Positions 1 through 4,646 of a stretch of DNA of 5,306 nt are shown piece after piece; positions within the stretch are counted from its first letter, which is position 1; every line of letters starts with the position of its first letter. The stretch is from an uncultured Bacilli bacterium (GTDB lineage Bacteria; Bacillota_I; Bacilli_A; RF39; UBA660): the NCBI GenBank assembly GCA_934162325.1, contig CAKPIH010000051.1:1-5306 (forward strand), written 5' to 3'. A program made the position numbers and the translations under genes. A model generated the notes under the pieces. The model worked only from the letters and a program-made list of their open reading frames with translations. It did not search any database and had not been told where the DNA came from.

Positions 1-438
1 ACTCTTTTTAAAAATACCATTTTAAAACCAAGCGGTGTTTTAGTAGGCCCCATAACCTTAGTATATGGAGTAGGAGGATTATCTTTATTATTAATAAATA
101 AATATATATTAAATAAAATTCATACCAATAAAATAATAAAATTAATAATATCATTTATATTATATACCATAGCATTTACCTTAGTAGAATTCACTTGTGG
201 TCATTTATGTCATTTAATATTTGGAATAGATATGTGGAACTATACTAGTAAAAAATATAATATTGGAAAATATATATGTTTAGAATATATGCCTATATGG
301 GGATTATATGGCCTAATAATAACATATATATTAAAATCGTTTCTTGATAAAATAATAAAACAAATACCTAAAGAAGTAACCTATCTATTCATAATAATTC
401 TTTCTCTAGATTTAATAATAACTATATTAACAAAATAA
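1..438 (+). CDS. Putative ABC transporter permease, PF06541 (CmpB-like) family, 5' end missing
   Basis: The reading frame is open from the first base, so the start lies outside the window; 145 codons and a TAA are present. The visible protein is a multi-pass membrane protein. Its family signature is seen in order: a GVLVGPITLVYGVGG segment (residues 12-26), a hydrophobic stretch (47-61), an E..CGH segment (63-68), then MWNYTSKKYNIGKYICLEY (78-96) followed by PIWGLYG (98-104). This matches the family pattern GP..P.YG.G, E..TG and WDYS..P.N..G.ICL..S..WG. Members are small integral membrane proteins labelled 'putative ABC transporter permease', but no transport substrate is established. The ATG at 232 is internal to the conserved motif and is not the real start. 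The gene converges on lemA with 5 bases between the stop codons. A plus-strand terminator lies 44 bases beyond its stop. Family assignment is fairly sure; function is unknown. Confidence 0.75.
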   Translation, partial: TLFKNTILKPSGVLVGPITLVYGVGGLSLLLINKYILNKIHTNKIIKLIISFILYTIAFTLVEFTCGHLCHLIFGIDMWNYTSKKYNIGKYICLEYMPIWGLYGLIITYILKSFLDKIIKQIPKEVTYLFIIILSLDLIITILTK

Positions 439-458
439 AAAGATTATAACTTAAAATC
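432..458 (-). terminator. Probable intrinsic terminator of lemA
   Basis: On the minus strand GATT-T-TA (458 to 452) pairs with TA-T-AATC (448 to 442) around a 3-base loop with one T-T mismatch. It is followed by TTTTT (441-437), then A and TTTT. The stem contains the lemA stop codon, and the T-tract reads across the stop codon of the convergent gene. The stem is weak (AT-rich, one mismatch), so confidence is moderate. Confidence 0.4.
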
Positions 459-992
459 GTCATAATCATCATCATTCATATCTTTTCTATCAAAGAAAAG
501 TTTTTCTTTATATTTACCAAAAGTAGCAATTATATTACTAGGAAATTTTTTTAATAAAGAATTATAAATAGTAATATTATCATTATAATATTCTATAGCA
601 TTATCTATTTTAATATCAATATCCTCAATTTGTTTAGTTATCTTTTTAATTTCATCACTATTATCAATATCCTTATATTCTGTTCTTAATACATTAAGTT
701 CATTTGAAGCTCTAGTAAGAATTCTATATAATTCAAAATTACCAATCTTTCTACTTCTAAGCTTAACAATTTCTTCAAATATTTCTTTCTCACCCTTAAT
801 ATTACCTTTTATAATAGGAATACTCTTATTAATTAAATCATATTTATTTCTCAAATAAGTATCAATCATACTTTCAACTTCGTTAATTCTAATAATATAT
901 TCTTGAAATTTATTATATATAGTAGCATAAAAAACAGCTATAGCACAAGCAAGAACAATAATAATAAAAATACAAATCATTAAGCCTTCCAT
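444..992 (-). CDS. lemA: LemA family membrane protein
   Basis: A 182-residue protein. An N-terminal hydrophobic segment (about residues 5-22, CIFIIIVLACAIAV) is followed by the LemA helical core. YNKFQEYIIRINEVESMIDT (26-45) and LRNKYDLINKSIPIIKG (47-63) correspond to the family's 'YN.LV..R..V..A...I...L..R..LIP.LV..V.G'. IEYYNDNITIYNSLLKKFPS (133-152) and TFGKYKEKLFF (157-167) correspond to 'R..YN..V..YN..I..FP' and the final F-rich segment. The C-terminus is acidic (DMNDDDYDDF, 171-180). LemA proteins are membrane-anchored helical bundles of unclear molecular role. The start is set at 992 because an extended -10 promoter (1012-1017) lies inside any longer reading from the ATG at 1046, and an AGGATGTGAG ribosome site sits just before ATG 992. 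Downstream of gerQ but with its own promoter. Confidence 0.85.
   Translation of the reverse strand: MEGLMICIFIIIVLACAIAVFYATIYNKFQEYIIRINEVESMIDTYLRNKYDLINKSIPIIKGNIKGEKEIFEEIVKLRSRKIGNFELYRILTRASNELNVLRTEYKDIDNSDEIKKITKQIEDIDIKIDNAIEYYNDNITIYNSLLKKFPSNIIATFGKYKEKLFFDRKDMNDDDYDDFKL
482..509 (+). terminator. Intrinsic terminator for the PF06541 gene, inside lemA
   Basis: A perfect 7-bp stem, CTTTTCT (482-488) and AGAAAAG (494-500), with a 5-base loop, is followed at once by TTTTTCTTT. Read on the plus strand it would end transcription of the gene stopping at 438. It lies antisense within the 3' coding part of lemA, so the two convergent transcripts would overlap by roughly 65 bases. Confidence 0.55.
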
Positions 993-1011
993 AAACTCAC
1001 ATCCTAAACAA

Positions 1012-1040
1012 ATTATATCAAAATAATATAAATTTTTCAA
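1012..1040 (-). promoter_or_regulatory. Sigma-A promoter of lemA
   Basis: On the minus strand TTGAAA (1040-1035), a 17-base spacer, then TATAAT (1017-1012) preceded by TGA, giving an extended -10. The predicted start is near 1005, about a dozen bases before ATG 992. This placement rules out the longer reading from 1046. Confidence 0.7.
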
Positions 1041-1058
1041 TATCAAAAATAGATAAAG

Positions 1059-1086
1059 AAAAAATAATACAAATATCGTATTATTT
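1059..1086 (-). terminator. Intrinsic terminator of gerQ
   Basis: On the minus strand AAATAATAC (1086-1078), a 7-base loop and GTATTATTT (1070-1062) form a perfect 9-bp stem running into TTTTTTC (T-run 1064-1059). The stem begins within the gerQ stop codon. It separates gerQ from the lemA promoter. Confidence 0.65.
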
Positions 1087-1453
1087 ATGTAAAGTCTTTA
1101 ATAAAATTAATTGATTCATCAAAAGTAACAAAATCAAGATAAATCATAAGTATTAAGTACCATTCTCCAGTAGTAGGATTAGATACAATAATATGGTCTC
1201 TTCCTGATTGTTCAACAATTCCCTCAAAAACCCTATCTTGCCATTTCTCAGATCCAGGAACGGTAACATGAAATTTAGCTTTTTTACCTCTATTCAATCT
1301 AAGAATATTCTCAATATAAGATTGTTCTGACGTAATAGGGTTAACACTAGTTTGTGACTGCTCATAACTAGGAACAGATTGCTGATTAGGAATAGTATTA
1401 TTATTAAGTCCTACTCCTGGAAAAACCGGATTTTGATAATATCCATTATTCAT
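1085..1453 (-). CDS. gerQ: Spore coat protein GerQ
   Basis: A 122-residue protein. Residues 1-44 are a low-complexity tail rich in Asn, Gln, Pro and Ser. From residue 45 comes the conserved GerQ domain: SYIENILRLNRGKKAKF (45-61), W71 and RVFEGIVEQSGRDHIIV (74-90), then NPTTGEWYLILMIYLDFVTF (92-111). In Bacillus GerQ is a coat protein made in the mother cell. It is needed for CwlJ, a cortex-lytic enzyme used in germination, and is cross-linked by transglutaminase Tgl. It is shorter than the B. subtilis protein (about 180 residues), with the loss in the N-terminal tail. The tail has no lysine before residue 57, whereas the B. subtilis cross-linking lysines lie at its extreme N-terminus. Start ATG 1453 has an AGAGGTGAT ribosome site. 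The gene is monocistronic: a terminator follows it and the divergent neighbour is pduL. Presence of gerQ suggests endospore formation or descent from a sporeformer. Confidence 0.9.
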   Translation of the reverse strand: MNNGYYQNPVFPGVGLNNNTIPNQQSVPSYEQSQTSVNPITSEQSYIENILRLNRGKKAKFHVTVPGSEKWQDRVFEGIVEQSGRDHIIVSNPTTGEWYLILMIYLDFVTFDESINFIKDFT

Positions 1454-1473
1454 AATATCACCTCTTCTATTAA

Positions 1474-1501
1474 TATATATGAATAAATTTTTACACTATA
1501 A
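1474..1501 (-). promoter_or_regulatory. Possible mother-cell (sigma-E-like) promoter of gerQ
   Basis: On the minus strand TTATAGT (1501-1495), a 13-base spacer and CATATATA (1481-1474) resemble the sigma-E pattern KMATATT / CATACA-T. This leaves about a 15-20 base leader with an AGAGGTGAT ribosome site. B. subtilis gerQ is known to depend on sigma-E. A TTGACA at 1517-1512 has no good -10 at 17 bases (best is TGTAAA at 16). In AT-rich DNA such a match can arise by chance, so this is tentative. Confidence 0.35.
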
Positions 1502-1532
1502 CTAAAAAATATGTCAAGTATAAATTGGTTAC

Positions 1533-1561
1533 TTTACAATAAAAGAAAATCTAATTATAAT
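1533..1561 (+). promoter_or_regulatory. Sigma-A promoter of pduL
   Basis: TTTACA (1533-1538), exactly 17 bases, then TATAAT (1556-1561). Transcription would start near 1568, so the leader is only about 13 bases and consists of little more than the GAGGTGA ribosome site at 1568-1574. There is no room for a riboswitch or leader peptide. Confidence 0.75.
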
Positions 1562-1580
1562 AAAAATGAGGTGAAATAAA

Positions 1581-2135
1581 GTGAAAATAAAGATAGGACT
1601 TTCTAATAGACATGTTCATTTAACTAATGAAGATGTAGAAATATTATTTGGTAAAGGATATAAATTAACCCCAAGAAATTATTTATATCAGCCAGGACAA
1701 TTCGCTACTGAAGAAACAGTAACTCTAAAAACAAATAAAAATATTAAGGAACATGTTAGAATAGTAGGACCAACTAGAAGTTATACTCAAGTAGAAGTAC
1801 TAGAGGAAGATAAAGAATATTTTGGAATAAATCCTCCTGTAAGAAATTCCAAAGACTTAGAAAATTCTGAATCAATGACTATAATAGGTCCAAAAGGAGA
1901 AATAACAAAAGAAAATATATGTATAATTGCTAATAGACATATCCATATTAATACTAGAGATAAAGGAAAATTAAAAGAAGACGATATTGTCACAGTAGAA
2001 GTAAACTCTATCATCTTAGATGATGTCCATATAAAAATTGATGATTCATTCAAGACAGAATTACATATCAATAAAGATGATGCAATAAAACATAATATAA
2101 CAAATGAAAGTGTGGCTATATTAAAGGAGGATTAA
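1581..2135 (+). CDS. pduL: PduL-type phosphate acyltransferase (phosphotransacylase)
   Basis: A 184-residue enzyme starting at GTG, with GAGGTGA six bases upstream. PduL exchanges CoA and phosphate on an acyl group (acetyl-CoA or propanoyl-CoA to acyl phosphate), feeding acyl kinase for ATP. The two PduL half-domains are seen: SNRHVHL (8-14) with H11 and H13, TPRNYLYQPGQFATEETVTL (30-49), GPTRSYTQVEV (63-73) with R66 and E72, then NPPVR (84-88). The second half has IIGPKGEIT (101-109), ANRHIHI (117-123) with H120 and H122, and ELHINKDDA (160-168) with H162. These are the zinc ligands (His, Glu) and active-site arginine positions of the family. There is no N-terminal extension of the kind that targets PduL into microcompartments, and no shell gene nearby, so it is probably cytosolic and replaces Pta in acetate fermentation. 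The ABC gene follows after one base. Confidence 0.93.
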   Translation: MKIKIGLSNRHVHLTNEDVEILFGKGYKLTPRNYLYQPGQFATEETVTLKTNKNIKEHVRIVGPTRSYTQVEVLEEDKEYFGINPPVRNSKDLENSESMTIIGPKGEITKENICIIANRHIHINTRDKGKLKEDDIVTVEVNSIILDDVHIKIDDSFKTELHINKDDAIKHNITNESVAILKED

Positions 2136-2136
2136 A

Positions 2137-3066
2137 ATGTTCTCACAAATAAAAAAAATAACCAAAATAGCAAAGAAAGAAGTAATTAATAAAGTAATTA
2201 CTTCTCTTTTTATTCAAGGATTAGCCTTAGTAATACCAGTATTTTGGAGTAAGACAATAACAGAAGTAACAGATGCAAATTATAAAGTAGGATATTATTT
2301 AATAATTATAACTTTATTACTATCTTTATTCTATTACTTATGGTCTTATCTAAATCAGAAAACATGGTATACATTATATAATAAAATATATATAGAATAT
2401 ACCAATGCTACTATATCAGAAACCAAAAACATAAATAAAATAAATCTAGGAGAATATACTAATATATTAAATAATGATATAGATATAATATGTAATTTTT
2501 TATGTAACTTAGTAACTAGAATACTTCAAATAATAGAATTCTTTATCATATATGCCTACTTTATAAGTTTTAACTTTCCCATATTCATATCAACAGTGAT
2601 AGTATCAATATTAATGTTAATAATATATATAAAGGCTGGAAGTATAGTACAAAAACTAAATATAAAAAGAAAATCAACACTAGATAATAAAACCATCATG
2701 TTACATAAATTATATTCTTCATTAGCTAATAAAAAGAATAATATAAATAGTATAATGAACTTATTTAATAAAGATAATAAATCATACCTAAAATATAATC
2801 ATAAATATAATGTAGTAATACAAGGAATAATATATTTAGTACTAGGAATAATAGAAGTATCTAGATATGCTATAATATTTTATGCTATTTACTTAGTAAG
2901 TATAGGAAATATAGAAATAGGTACAATATTATTAATATATAGTTATTACGATAAAATATTAACAAATTTTGAAGTATTAGGAACAATAACTGCTGATTAC
3001 CAAAGTTTTAATGTATCATTAAATAGATTAAATAAAGTAACAATGAGAGAAGTAATTGCCAAATAA
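2137..3066 (+). CDS. ABC exporter transmembrane domain without ATP-binding domain
   Basis: A 309-residue membrane protein that I read as an ABC_membrane (PF00664) domain. It has six hydrophobic segments, at about 18-36, 50-72, 128-147, 148-166, 228-256 and 260-275. The cytoplasmic-loop motif LGEYTNILNNDIDIICNFL (104-122) matches the exporter pattern 'GE..S.L..D...I..F'. The end, ADYQSFNVSLNRLNKV (286-301), is the usual link to the nucleotide-binding domain, but the frame stops eight residues later. No Walker A, LSGGQ or Walker B follows in any frame before yidD. The start is well supported: AAAGGAGG (2123-2130) lies inside the end of pduL. A terminator-like hairpin sits about 40 bases into the gene. 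It may be a half-transporter whose ATPase is encoded elsewhere, or a remnant after loss of the 3' half; the frame itself is intact. Substrate unknown. Confidence 0.7.
   Translation: MFSQIKKITKIAKKEVINKVITSLFIQGLALVIPVFWSKTITEVTDANYKVGYYLIIITLLLSLFYYLWSYLNQKTWYTLYNKIYIEYTNATISETKNINKINLGEYTNILNNDIDIICNFLCNLVTRILQIIEFFIIYAYFISFNFPIFISTVIVSILMLIIYIKAGSIVQKLNIKRKSTLDNKTIMLHKLYSSLANKKNNINSIMNLFNKDNKSYLKYNHKYNVVIQGIIYLVLGIIEVSRYAIIFYAIYLVSIGNIEIGTILLIYSYYDKILTNFEVLGTITADYQSFNVSLNRLNKVTMREVIAK
2174..2215 (+). terminator. Terminator-like hairpin inside the ABC gene
   Basis: AGAAGTAATTA (2178-2188) and TAATTACTTCT (2195-2205) form a perfect 11-bp stem with a 6-base loop. They are followed by CTTTTTATT, and the flanking A-rich and T-rich sequence can extend the stem past one mismatch. 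It encodes residues around KEVINKVITS, 40-70 bases after the ABC start codon. Its position would let it end many transcripts coming from pduL and so reduce ABC and downstream expression. The stem is AT-rich, so strength is uncertain. Confidence 0.5.
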
Positions 3067-3084
3067 AAACAACTATGATAAAAT
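3056..3084 (+). promoter_or_regulatory. Probable internal promoter for yidD
   Basis: TTGCCA (3056-3061), 17 bases, then TAAAAT (3079-3084) preceded by TGA (extended -10). The -35 lies in the last codons of the ABC gene. Predicted start is near 3091, about 10 bases before the yidD ATG. This would keep yidD expressed independently of the upstream genes. Confidence 0.55.
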
Positions 3085-3100
3085 TATAGTCGTGATGTAA

Positions 3101-3331
3101 ATGAAAAATATATTAATAAAAATAATAAAAAAATATCAAAGTATTCCCTTTAAATCTCATGATAGTTGTAAATTTATACCAACATGTTCTAACTATATGA
3201 TTGAAGCATTAGAAGAACATGGTTTAATCAAAGGATTATTTTTAGGAACAAAGAGATTATTAAGATGTAATCCTTTTACCAATAAAAAATATACTTATGA
3301 CCCAGTACCAAAGAAAAAAAGCAAACTATAA
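3101..3331 (+). CDS. yidD: YidD membrane protein insertion efficiency factor
   Basis: A 76-residue protein with the YidD signature. It has a basic amphipathic N-terminal helix (MKNILIKIIKKYQ), then C23-K-F-I-P-T-C29-S-N-Y, EALEEHGLIKGLFLGTKRLL (35-54), R55-C56-N-P-F, and YDPVP (66-70). The three conserved cysteines (23, 29, 56) are all present. YidD is a small peripheral inner-face membrane protein that assists YidC/Oxa1-type insertion. In many genomes it sits near rpmH, rnpA and yidC, but here it is away from them. The ribosome site is weak (GTGATG, 3092-3097). It follows the ABC gene by 34 bases and probably has its own promoter. Its C-terminal codons (KKKSKL and stop) also encode, on the other strand, the tRNA-Trp terminator. 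I see no clear plus-strand terminator after it. Confidence 0.93.
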   Translation: MKNILIKIIKKYQSIPFKSHDSCKFIPTCSNYMIEALEEHGLIKGLFLGTKRLLRCNPFTNKKYTYDPVPKKKSKL

Positions 3332-3340
3332 ATAGTTCGC
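3314..3340 (-). terminator. Intrinsic terminator of tRNA-Trp, inside yidD
   Basis: On the minus strand GCGAACTA (3340-3333) pairs with TAGTTTGC (3328-3321) through a small loop, with one G-T pair. TTTTTTTC (T-run 3320-3314) follows directly. It lies 12 bases beyond the encoded CCA end of the tRNA. The T-run is the complement of the lysine codons at the yidD C-terminus. Read on the plus strand the hairpin has no T-run, so it serves the tRNA only. Confidence 0.7.
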
Positions 3341-3352
3341 TTGAATATCATA

Positions 3353-3426
3353 TGGCAGGGGATGAGAGAATCGAACTCCCAACAGTGGTTTTGGAGACCA
3401 TTATTATACCATTTAACTAATCCCCT
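3353..3426 (-). tRNA. tRNA-Trp (anticodon CCA)
   Basis: A 74-base cloverleaf on the minus strand. The acceptor AGGGGAT (3426-3420) pairs with ATCCCCT (3363-3357), with discriminator G and CCA encoded (3355-3353). The D arm is GTTA/TAAT around AATGGTA. The anticodon loop CTCCAAA carries anticodon CCA at 3394-3392. A 4-base variable loop follows, then the T arm GGGAG/CTCTC around TTCGATT. The anticodon stem ATGGT/ACCAC has an A-C mismatch at its outer pair. Discriminator G, loop CTCCAAA and acceptor AGGGG agree with Bacillota tRNA-Trp. Anticodon CCA reads only UGG, consistent with UGA being a stop. It has its own promoter and terminator. Confidence 0.95.
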
Positions 3427-3444
3427 AATAATCGGTACAAATAA

Positions 3445-3473
3445 ATGATATCATAATTTAAATCATTTGTAAA
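3445..3473 (-). promoter_or_regulatory. Promoter of tRNA-Trp
   Basis: On the minus strand TTTACA (3473-3468), 17 bases, TATCAT (3450-3445). The predicted start is about 10 bases upstream of the mature 5' end at 3426. Its -35 begins only about 10 bases after the T-run of the sortase terminator. Confidence 0.6.
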
Positions 3474-3483
3474 TAAAAATAAT

Positions 3484-3518
3484 AAAAAAAATATAAATAG
3501 TTAAAAGCTATTTATATT
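3484..3518 (-). terminator. Intrinsic terminator of the sortase gene
   Basis: On the minus strand AATATAAATAG (3518-3508), a 7-base loop and CTATTTATATT (3500-3490) form a perfect 11-bp stem running into a T-run (3490-3484). The left arm is the last sortase codons plus its TAG stop codon. Confidence 0.75.
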
Positions 3519-4527
3519 CAATATTAATCATTTTAGCATGTACTGCAACTCTTTTAGTACCAGTATTATCACAAGTAGATAAAGTAAGAATCTTATCATT
3601 TTCACTGACATCGATACCAAAATTATATATACTTCTACTTTTAAGAGTAGATAAAAATTTACTATAAGGTTCAGATTTAAAATTAGTTTTTAAATAATAA
3701 GTCTCTGGTTCGATAGTATATATAGAAAAAACTTTCCAAACACTATTTGAAGTAGGAGTAGATATTTTAATATAATAATTACTACTATTACTTAGATAGC
3801 CATTATATAACATGTTAGGAATAGAACCAAACATTGTTTTATTATTCATATTATGTCCATATATAATAGTATTTTTACCGAAGTCTTTAAAATTAACACG
3901 ATAATCAGCAAAAATCCACCCCCCTTGATTAGCAGTCTTATTAAAGGCATGTGATAAGTAATAGTTATTATCAGATGCTTGTACAACTGGATAATTAACT
4001 TTTGTACCTTCAACTTTAATCCAGCCAACAGTGTCAGGGTTCTTTTTTAAAAGTTTATTAAAGTCAACATTCATAAAAGGAACATTCATATAATCCCAAT
4101 AGTCATTTGGATAATAAACATTAGTGCTGTTATTGTTTGTTTCTTCAGTATTAGGAGTTTCTGGCTCAGTAGGCTGAGTTTGTTCTTCTTTTTTAGTTTC
4201 TTTTTCAATCATTTCGGTAGAATTAATTATTTGTTCAGATAAATATTTGATTTTTAATCCTTGTACATACCATCTGCTAAATAAAAATACACAAATTAAA
4301 TATACACTAAGTGAAGTACCAATAATTGCCCAAGATAACTTTTTGTTTTCGCTATTCTTAATAGTGGCTCTTTTTTTCTTACTAAATATAAATGATATTC
4401 CAATTATAAAATACTTAGGAATAAATATAACTATATTAAAAAGACCAATCAAAAAGTATTTAATAAATTTAATAGTATATAGAAAGATAGATTTAATGCC
4501 TAATATAAAATAACTAAAAAAAGCCAT
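3508..4527 (-). CDS. srtB: Class B sortase with extended hydrophobic N-terminus
   Basis: A 339-residue membrane-anchored transpeptidase that would cut a sorting signal in secreted proteins and join them to peptidoglycan. The catalytic domain (about 143-339) has GWIKVEGTKVNYPVVQ (168-183), YYLSHAF (189-195), IIYGHNM (221-227) with catalytic H225, LSTCD (316-320) with C319, and KRVAVHAKM (325-333) with R326. The order and spacing are those of class B. Class B enzymes usually run to about 240 residues with one membrane anchor. Here a ~50-residue hydrophobic block (4-49) and KKKR (50-53) precede the usual anchor (67-84). A Glu/Thr/Pro/Asn-rich stalk (105-137) links to the catalytic domain. The hydrophobic block has three YF(I/L)(I/L)G motifs, at 6-10, 24-28 and 39-43. 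Start ATG 4527 has AAGGAG (4541-4536). No substrate with a sorting signal is visible in the window. Confidence 0.93.
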   Translation of the reverse strand: MAFFSYFILGIKSIFLYTIKFIKYFLIGLFNIVIFIPKYFIIGISFIFSKKKRATIKNSENKKLSWAIIGTSLSVYLICVFLFSRWYVQGLKIKYLSEQIINSTEMIEKETKKEEQTQPTEPETPNTEETNNNSTNVYYPNDYWDYMNVPFMNVDFNKLLKKNPDTVGWIKVEGTKVNYPVVQASDNNYYLSHAFNKTANQGGWIFADYRVNFKDFGKNTIIYGHNMNNKTMFGSIPNMLYNGYLSNSSNYYIKISTPTSNSVWKVFSIYTIEPETYYLKTNFKSEPYSKFLSTLKSRSIYNFGIDVSENDKILTLSTCDNTGTKRVAVHAKMINIEYK

Positions 4528-4557
4528 AATTATCTCTCCTTCCTATTCTTTAACATA

Positions 4558-4566
4558 ATTATAACA
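4558..4566 (-). promoter_or_regulatory. Extended -10 promoter of srtB
   Basis: On the minus strand TGTTATAAT (4566-4558) is a full extended -10, TGn-TATAAT. There is no good -35 at 16-18 bases; the region is T-rich. Transcription would start near 4551, about 24 bases before ATG 4527. Confidence 0.5.
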
Positions 4567-4592
4567 CATAAAACTAAAAAAATATATTATTA

Positions 4593-4621
4593 TTGTAATT
4601 ATAATGAAAATATTGTATAAT
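4593..4621 (+). promoter_or_regulatory. Sigma-A promoter of ntdP
   Basis: TTGTAA (4593-4598), 17 bases, TATAAT (4616-4621). The start would be near 4628. An in-frame TTG at 4626 would then have no leader, which supports ATG 4647 as the start. The promoter lies back-to-back with that of srtB. Confidence 0.65.
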
Positions 4622-4646
4622 ACATTTGAAACGAGGTTATATAAAT

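Noticed and set aside
993..1046. Longer lemA start at ATG 1046
   Set aside because: The good promoter at 1012-1040 lies within this extension, and the ribosome site sits before ATG 992.
1512..1517. TTGACA as a sigma-A -35 for gerQ
   Set aside because: No acceptable -10 at 16-18 bases (TGTAAA at best), although it cannot be fully excluded.
1516..1534. AAGTA...TACTT inverted repeat next to the pduL -35 as an operator
   Set aside because: Only 5-base arms in AT-rich DNA; too weak to call.
1787..2071. 94-codon open frame on the minus strand
   Set aside because: Lies wholly inside pduL on the opposite strand; Ser/Ile-rich shadow sequence with no ribosome site or family resemblance.
3072..3092. 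Inverted repeat ACTAT...ATAGT between the ABC gene and yidD as a terminator
   Set aside because: Short AT stem with no T-run; better explained as part of the extended -10 promoter of yidD.
3846..4028. 60-codon minus-strand frame inside srtB
   Set aside because: Overlaps the conserved sortase core in another frame; no ribosome site.
4247..4513. 88-codon plus-strand frame
   Set aside because: Antisense to the hydrophobic N-terminus of srtB; its hydrophobicity is a by-product of A/T-rich complementary codons.
4626..4646. TTG start seven codons upstream of ntdP ATG
   Set aside because: It is at or before the predicted transcription start and lacks a ribosome site; ATG 4647 has GAGG upstream and fits family length.
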